Shown here piece by piece: positions 57,449 to 64,000 of a stretch of 64,000 bases of DNA. Position 1 is the first letter of the stretch; every line of letters begins with the position of its first letter. Origin of the DNA: Cordilura impudica (taxonomy: Eukaryota; Arthropoda; Insecta; Diptera; Scathophagidae); assembly GCA_963682025.1 (NCBI GenBank), contig OY821521.1, forward strand, positions 54,606,908 through 54,670,907. The letters are read 5' to 3'. The notes beneath the pieces are model-generated. The model made no database searches and had not been told where the DNA came from. It worked only from the letters and a program-made list of their open reading frames with translations. The position numbers and the translations under genes are program-made.

Positions 57449-59425
57449 ATGGCGTTGAACAATTTAAAATTATTTGAACTGTTTAGAAGGTCAACCACAC
57501 CAAAGTTTTTCACGGAAGCTGCTTTAGAAGAACTTGATAGCTTATACGGAAATATTGAGAGAAGCGAAATTATAAAAAATAATTTTTATCTGATATATGC
57601 AAAGATTAAGGCAAAATGGGTGAAATCTAATCGAACCATTCAGAACTTCAACTCCAAATACGAGGACTGGCTTAATGAAGACACCATCCTGGATATATTG
57701 GCAGTAGATAAACCCACCACATCAACCAGAAGAGCAAAAGGAAGGCCAAAAAAAGTATTGAGGAGTGTTCAATTTTCACAAGAAAGAGGAAACTTGCCGA
57801 TGCCACCAATGACTTGACCACGAAGCATTTATCGGACGCGCTGTCTATTAAATATACAAAGGATAGTGAAAGAGTTAGGTCGCAGATTACAAAATCTGTT
57901 GCTGATGCAAGCCCACTGCGACTAAAAAGGATTAAGGAAAGCATTCCCACGCCCACAAACGCACACATTAAAGAAGCCTTGGCCTTGTTTATGGACTTAC
58001 AACTTTCCAAAGAAAAATATGAGATACTACGGGCATCCTTGATGCGACACGGGGCTGACGTTTTACCAGGATACAAGCACATTACGCAAGCCAAAATAAA
58101 TTCACGACCACTGCATACGGAGTTTACGGAAGTCTCTGTGAAAGCCAATCTGCAGGATCTCATGAGCCATTCAGCAAAACGGTTGTTGAAGAGTCTTCCT
58201 GAAAATGAGGTGAAAATTCTTCCTGAGAAACTGACATTGATCAGCAAATGGGGCTGTGATGGATCATCCGGACACAGCGTTTGTAAGCAAATGATATCTT
58301 CCGATGACGCTACAATATCGGACGGAAATATGTTTATGGCATCTGTTGTTCCTTTGCGGCTAAAATCTGATGTTTCCCTACACTGGAAAAATCCACGTCC
58401 GTCATCAGTGCATTATTGCCGACCAATAATGTTTCAGTTTGCAAGGGAATCGACAGAACTCATAAGGACCACGGTGAAGGACATTGAAGAACAAATAAGC
58501 AAGATTAAGCCTACAAAGCTGCAAATTGGAGAAGAAAAATATATTGAATGCAATTACGAGTTCCACCTGGCCATGGTTGACGGAAAAGTCGTAAACGAAC
58601 TGACAGGAACAACCTCAACATTGTCATGCCCGATTTGCAAAAAGAGTCAGAAGAACTTTGGTAATTTAAACGATTCTACAAACGAGGAGAATTACGAATA
58701 TGGAATGTCACCATTGCACGCAAGGATAAGGTGTATGGAGTTCTTGCTAAAACTGGCGTATACCCTACCACAAGAGGAGGAAATCTTCGATGAAAATACA
58801 TCAATAAAGGATAAGGAAAAGATCAGAAAGAAGCAAATACAGGATGCTTTTTTTTAAACAAGTTGGACTAAAAGTAGACTGTCCCAAGCACGGATACGGT
58901 AACTCAAACGATGGAAACACTTCTAGGAGATTTTTTGAAAATGATGAGGCAGTAACTAGAATCACTGGAATTGACAATCAAATCGTGAAAAGATTGGGAA
59001 CGATCTTGAATGTTTTAAACTGCAAAGAAAATGTCAATTCTACAAAATATGGAGAATATGCATCGAAAACTGCATCTCTTTTAGCAGAAATGTATCCACA
59101 GAAGAAGTTGACCCCGACCGTCCATAAAATATTGGCGCATGGCAAAGATATAATTGAGTACCAGTATTTGCCAATTGGAGAGCTTTCTGAAGAGCTTAAC
59201 AAATTTTATAGAAAATATAGATTGCAGAACACATTCAAAGCATCAAGGGTAAGGCAAAATGAGGACCTCTTCAACATGTTGGCAGCATCTTCCGATCCAC
59301 TTATTTCTTCCCTGCGTCATGTGAAGTCACGAATAGAGTTAGAAAATAATTATAGTTTAGAAATGATTAGTCTTTTAGATATACCTTCTCTTACGAATTG
59401 TGATGAATATTTTACAGAAAATTGA
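57449..59425 (+). pseudogene. Transib transposase, RAG1-core-like, two frameshifts
   Basis: About 658 aa over three frames: 57449-57790, 57790-58857 and 58844-59425. Breaks are near 57760-57790 and in a T7 run at 58850. Motifs follow the RAG1 core: VLPGYKHITQAKI; ISKWGCDGSSGHS with the first catalytic Asp (codon 58258-58260, RAG1 D600-like); NPRPSSVHYCRPIMFQF; MVDGKVVNELTG with the second Asp (58579-58581, D708-like) followed by the zinc ligands CPIC; the pair HKILAH; and GELSEELNKFYRKYR holding the probable catalytic Glu (E962-like, about 59178-59200). Length matches Transib transposases. RAG1 likeness is known for the family; residue matching is by eye. Confidence 0.88.
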
Positions 59426-59710
59426 GAAAATAAATTTAAAAAAGAAGTAATTTTTTTTTTTAATTTATTGGGTAATAATTTAAAACATAAAACCCTAAAG
59501 AAAAAAAAATAAAAACAATCTAAAAATGTAAAAATAATTTTTTTTTAGTTACCATAAAATTGATTTTTCTACAAATTTTAACTTTGATAACCCATAAGTA
59601 GGCCCCTACAAAGCGTAGCACCCTTTCCAAACGCTAATTTCATAGGCTGAACAGTTATCTATCATATGCTGTTTAAACTGTTCAATTATGTTATTCGGTT
59701 CAAAAGATAT

Positions 59711-59748
59711 GATTTTTGCAACGAAAAAACTCAAATGGCGCCACTGTG
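59711..59748 (-). repeat. Transib right terminal repeat (22/23-RSS-like)
   Basis: On the minus strand CACAGTGGCGCC, a spacer of 22 bp after the heptamer, then GCAAAAATC. One base shorter than the left end. Confidence 0.9.
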
Positions 59749-61575
59749 CATTGGAAGAAATTTAAAACGCCTGAGTTACATTCATTGTTCAAATCCATTA
59801 GAAAGGAAGTTGTGAACTGCATATATATTGCAAAATCCAGTTATTATCGACAGAAATTCTCTACAGCTATTGATAGCAAGAGAAAATGGAAAGAGATCCG
59901 TGAAATAGGTATTGGGAAAAGATATCCTTGCACTGTTGGTTCTGATGTGGACGTTGATAAGTTAAACAAACAATTTGTCGAAATCCAAGTGAATAGACCA
60001 ACTGAAAATGAGTACGAAAAAATTCATACTGTGCCTATTGAGAACTGTTTTGATTTTCCATGTGTGGATCAATCTGAAGTTCTTAAAAGTATTACATCAA
60101 TTAAGTGGGCTTAGATGAAATTAATCCAAGATTTTTAAAAATTGTCGTTCCTAAACTTCTACCATTTCTTACGTATTTAATTAATACAATATTAAGAAAA
60201 CCAATTTTTCCTGATATGTGGAAAAAAGCAAAAATCATTCCTATTCCAAAGAATAACAGCGACTTCCGACCTATTGCGATACTACCATTTCTATCCAAGG
60301 TTATGGAAAATCTTATGTACGGGCAAATGAATGAGTATTTAAGGAATCAACATCTCCTCCTTACGGATAGACAATCTGGGTTTAGACAGGACAGAAGCTG
60401 CATTACGGTTTTGATCGATGTAGTGGAAGAAATTAGATCAAAACTGGATAAGAATATGGTATCATTTCTTGTGCTTTTAGGTCATATTAAGGCCCTCGAT
60501 ACTGTTGATCACTCGATTCTACTCACTAAACTCGAGAAAATCTTTAATTTCTCAAGTTCGGCTAATAAACTTATTTCCTCTTACCTTATTAATCGTAAAC
60601 AAGTGGTTTCTTTAAATGGAGTGACTTCTAAAGCAGCGGATGTTGACAGAGGTGTGCCTCAGGGGTCTATTCTTGGTCCATTGCTTTTCTGTATGTATAT
60701 TAACGATTTGCCTGAGGTTCTGAATTACTGTGGCGTACAAATGTATGCTGATGACGTACAGTTGTACTTAAGCAGCAGAATAGAAAATGTTCAACATTGT
60801 ACTGACTGTATTAATAGTGACTTGGATAATATACATAAATGGGCATGTACAAATAAATGGCTTATGTATAAACCCTGACAAATCAAAATGTATTTTCATT
60901 TCAAGAAGTAATAAAAAAAGACTGAATGACAATATTTTTCTACATTATAAAAACTCAAGAATCGACTTTGTTCAATCATCATCGAACTTGGGAATCACAT
61001 TTAATGCTGAACTTTCTTGGTCTAACCATATAAATATATCAGCTGGTAAAGTTCAGGGGATGTTGAGAAACTTGTGGGCTGTGCAATCAGCGACGCCGTT
61101 TGAAATAAGAATGCTTTTGGCAAAAACCTATTTAATACCAGTTCTACTGTACGGGTGTGAAATATTTGCAAATTGCGACACTATTGACTTTAATCGCCTC
61201 GAGGTCACATATAATAATATAGCCAGATACGTTTTCAACAGAGATAGACGAGATAGTATATCATCATATTCATATCAGTTACATAATACAAGTTTTAAAG
61301 ATTTACTAAAATATAAAAGCCTTTTTTTAATGATGCATAAGATTATTTATTTGAAGAACCCAGAATATCTTTTTAACAAAATTATTTTTGCACAATCGCC
61401 TCGTGGAAGGAATTTGATATCACAAAAATACAAATATCTAATGTCTACAAGACAATTTTTCAACTACACCACGTGTCTTTGGAACAATTTACCATCATAT
61501 ATCCAAGTACAAAGCAACGCATTACTTTTCAAAAAGGAACTTAAAAAAAATTTTTTTTTTTTGAATCTATGTTAA
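59749..61575 (+). pseudogene. LINE reverse transcriptase (3' of Transib insertion)
   Basis: Continues the LINE from 56183: linker FKSIRKEVVNCIYIAKSSYY and WKEIREIGIG. After a frameshift near 60105 comes the RT, GLDEINPRFLK, FRPIAILPFLSKVMENLMYG, DRQSGFRQDRSCITVL, VDHSILLTKLEKIF, GVPQGSILGPLLFCMYINDL and MYADDVQLYLS (YADD 60744-60755). A second frameshift near 60866 leads to NPDKSKCIFISRSNKKR and a C-terminal domain ending 61575. Catalytic Asp of the first block is altered (FLVLLGHIKALDTVDH). Resembles CR1/L2/Jockey-type RTs; clade not fixed. Confidence 0.8.
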
Positions 61576-61607
61576 ATGTCAACTTTATTATGTTCATTAT
61601 TATGTTA

Positions 61608-62190
61608 ATTATACCCTCCACTCCAGTGTGCAGAGGGTATATATAAGTTTGTCATTCCGTTTGTAATAATTAGAAAAAAAATTTTGGACCTCATAAAATA
61701 TATATATTTGTGATCCTTATAAGAACCGGAGTTGATATAGCGATGTCCGTCTGTCCGTCTGTGGAAATCAAGATGACGGCATCAATCGGGCAGCGAGGGT
61801 GCTCGTTGACATAAAAAATGATTCACTAACATCCTGAAAAGTTTGCTATTTAAAATCGTCCAAATCGGTCGATTAGGGCCCGAGATTTGAATGAAAAACT
61901 AAAAAAAGTCTTGAAAAAATATAATTTTCTATGTTGTTCTTGTCACGATCACGCCCTCAATAGTGCAGCTACAGTGATCATTTTTAGTGAGAATGATTCA
62001 CAAAACTCATGGGAAGATTTCTATTTCAAAAATCATTAAAATCGGTGGAACAGGTCCAGGAAAATCTCTGAAAAAGTAAAAAAAAAAAAAATGAAAAATA
62101 TGATGTTTCTATATTGTTCTTGTTGTTATTCTAAATTTGTGTTGTTTTCATAGCTGGACTTGTTGTTTTTGTGGTCGTTGTGGTAATAAT
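61608..62190 (+). mobile_element. HINE family B copy, 3' part unclear
   Basis: Head hairpin ATACCCTCCACTCCAGTGTG..GAGGGTAT, TATATATATTTGTGATCC core, CGATGTCCGTCTGTCCGTCTG. The body continues to about 62190 where a Tc1-end fragment (62195-62285, GGAAACTTTAAAATTTT-like on the minus strand) intrudes; similar body text resumes to about 62400. The 3' hairpin is absent. Confidence 0.65.
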
Positions 62191-62460
62191 ATAATAAAAA
62201 CTAACCCTTTGTACATTTTTTTATTAACTCTGGTAGAAAAATTTTAAAGTTTCCATTGTTTTGGCATCACTAAAAAAATTTACTAGATCATTTCTGTCAT
62301 TGCCACGAGCCTGCCTGCAAGGTTTCAGATCGATTGGGTCACGGTAAAGGGGGTAAAATCGATCCAAAAATTTTTCGACAAGCAGACACTACGAGTTAAT
62401 ATAAAGGGAGTAAAAATTCACCAGCATCTAAAGCAAGTAATGCTAAAATACCTAGTTGTT

Positions 62461-63193
62461 ATTTAAAAAAAAAAAACAAAGTAAATTTAGCAAAAAAAAT
62501 TTTAATGTATTAATTTATTTAAAGCGAAAAACAAAAAATAACGTTTGATGTTGTATTTTTTTGTTTGTAATATTTACATATAGCTACATACATACACATA
62601 TTAAATAATAGAAATAATATACATATATTATATATATGTATATCCATAGTAACTGCATGTTAGAAATAAATCGGTATATTATTTTATTTACATAAAATTC
62701 TGCAATATTTTGTTGTGGGGAAAATACATTTGTTTTGCATTAACAGAGTGTCACTTCATTTTGCTCAGCTTGACTATGCCACAGTAGATGGCGCCACAAT
62801 TTTTGTTTGTTCTAATTAGCTTTGCAATAGTTATTTCTATTTTAACACGGGCTGGTCTTTTATTTCATACGTTTTTCATTATTCTTTTACAAATATGAAC
62901 ATAAGTTTGGCATATTAAATTTTTGTTGTCTTTACAAAATAGAGTTACCGAGTTCATCAATGAGTTTTTGCTTTCAAACCAGTTCTACATAGTTATATAA
63001 AATTATTATTCTGCTTTACCTACAAAATATCTGATTGTGATTACATCTAATTTTTAAAAATTGTTTATAATTACTAAAGCATTATTATTCACATAAATGC
63101 AAAATTGCACTTTTTAAATTTTCCATTCAAATTTAAGAAAATATCAATTAATAATATGTGTGTATAGTTGACCTTTTTTGTTAGATAATTTTA
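62461..63193. other. AT-rich stretch without recognised gene
   Basis: TATATA/TACATA runs at 62570-62640. Nothing else seen. Confidence 0.4.
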
Positions 63194-63446
63194 TTTTAGT
63201 TCGGCTTGAGGTCATAAATTTTAATAAAATTAAATAAAACAGAATTGTTTTAAATTTTATTATTAATTTTTGTTTATTTAAAACCCAATATTTCGATCGA
63301 AATTTTCGATCATCTTCAGGGGATATTTTTAAAAAACAAATCTTCCGCGATTATTTCTGTTTGTTGTTTGGTTTATTGTCACAAAGTGACATTAATTCTG
63401 TTTTATTTAATTTTATTAAAATTTATGACCTCAAGCCGAACTAAAA
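63194..63446. mobile_element. 253-bp MITE with 52-bp TIRs
   Basis: TTTTAGTTCGGCTTGAGGTC... at 63194 is matched in reverse at 63395-63446. The centre holds CCCAATATTTCGATCGAAA and CGATCATCTTCAG. No ORF; target duplication not resolved. Confidence 0.75.
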
Positions 63447-64000
63447 TTGAAAATATCAATACTAAAAACTGGAATTAAAAATTTCCAATTATAAATTACA
63501 ATTAATTGAATTTCAGAAAATCATATCAAAACGTCGGAAATTATAATTTTAAATTTAGAAGACAAATTGTATCTTTAATATATAAATTTTATTCGGTAAA
63601 CACAAATTGAAATTCCAAAAAAAAAAAACAGCAAATATGTTTACATTTAAAAAATTTTTACATTTAAAAAAAATATTGACATTCGGGAGAAATTAATAGC
63701 TTTTCAGTACCGCAATTAAGTAACTTCCTTTAACGATGGTCGAATCGTTAAAAAAAGAAAATAGCATAATTATCAGTAAAATTTTTAAACGATATTCGCT
63801 ATTGTTAAAGTCAGCTGTTGTTGTTATCTAAACGACAACCATTTTTATGTTGTTTATTCAATCGATAAAAACTTAAATTTTTAGGTTGAAATGTCGTCAT
63901 ACATAAATAAAAATCATAAAATAGTGAAAATATTTTGCTTTAATTAAAAAACTTTTTTATATAAATAAAAAAATTAAATAGCATATTCAATTCATTATTT
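63447..64000. other. AT-rich end of the window
   Basis: No gene or known repeat recognised. Confidence 0.4.

Larger units (their letters stand above)
56184..59748 (+). mobile_element. Transib DNA transposon with RSS-like ends
   Basis: 3,565 bp inserted in a LINE. Left end: heptamer CACAGTG (56184-56190), 23-bp spacer, GCAAAAATC (56214-56222). Right end, reversed: CACAGTG (59748-59742), 22-bp spacer, GCAAAAATC (59719-59711). Flanking pentamers CGTTG (56179-56183) and CATTG (59749-59753) are a 5-bp duplication with one G/A difference. Transib elements are known to make 5-bp duplications and to have CACWRTG ends with a nonamer-like block about 23 bp inward, the presumed ancestor of V(D)J signals. 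The single transposase gene has RAG1-core motifs. A MITE is nested at 56268-56663. Confidence 0.92.

Noticed and set aside
57449..59425. Transib transposase as a domesticated host RAG1-like gene
   Set aside because: Bounded by transposon ends and a target duplication within a LINE, and frameshifted.

Overview
The window is AT-rich, intron-bearing eukaryotic DNA from a higher fly. A brachyceran, probably calyptrate, fly is suggested by the dense mini-me/HINE-like repeats with (GTCY)n tracts, a MADF-BESS transcription-factor gene, a TRAP-delta gene, and many Tc1/mariner, piggyBac, hAT, PIF/Harbinger, Transib, Helitron and non-LTR remnants. The species cannot be named from sequence alone.

Host genes are few. 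(1) A two-exon TRAP-delta (SSR4) gene lies at 21225-21811 (+), with a TGACGTGG box 146 bp upstream of its start codon. (2) A MADF-BESS gene lies on the minus strand. Its first coding exon is 52663-52888, the second 29808-29958 and the last 28388-29738. The splice phases match, and the 22.7-kb intron splits the MADF domain. (3) A 113-aa acidic ORF of unknown family with a PIP-box-like motif lies at 14541-14882 (+), possibly spliced to a non-coding exon ending at 12602.

Most other sequence is mobile DNA. 1-6.2 kb: HINE copies around a 2.6-kb TIR transposon with an unassigned transposase-like gene, and a candidate solo LTR inside a HINE. 6.3-9.3 kb: Tc1 remnants and two copies of an AGGTGCTATTACA MITE. 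10.5-12 kb: a HINE swollen by a 7-bp array. 16-20.5 kb: a mariner relic, a long-TIR element, a foldback palindrome and a HINE nested in another repeat. 22.2-26.3 kb: a hAT element (8-bp target duplication) carrying a deleted Harbinger element. 31.2-33.6 kb: a piggyBac element flanked by TTAA. 34.3-44.6 kb: a ZBED5-like hAT bounded by CTCTAAAC duplications and filled with nested insertions (an RTE retrotransposon holding a foldback element, a second LINE, and a Tc1 element holding a 2-kb heptamer array). 47-52 kb: a complete decayed Tc1, a collapsed Helitron and another Tc1. 54.5-62.3 kb: a Tc1 relic, then a LINE split by a Transib element that itself holds a MITE.

The most notable element is the Transib at 56184-59748. 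Its ends read CACAGTG, a 23- or 22-bp spacer and GCAAAAATC, resembling V(D)J recombination signals. It has a 5-bp target duplication (one mismatch) and a transposase whose motifs line up with the RAG1 catalytic core. All homology statements come from motif recognition by eye; no database search was run.
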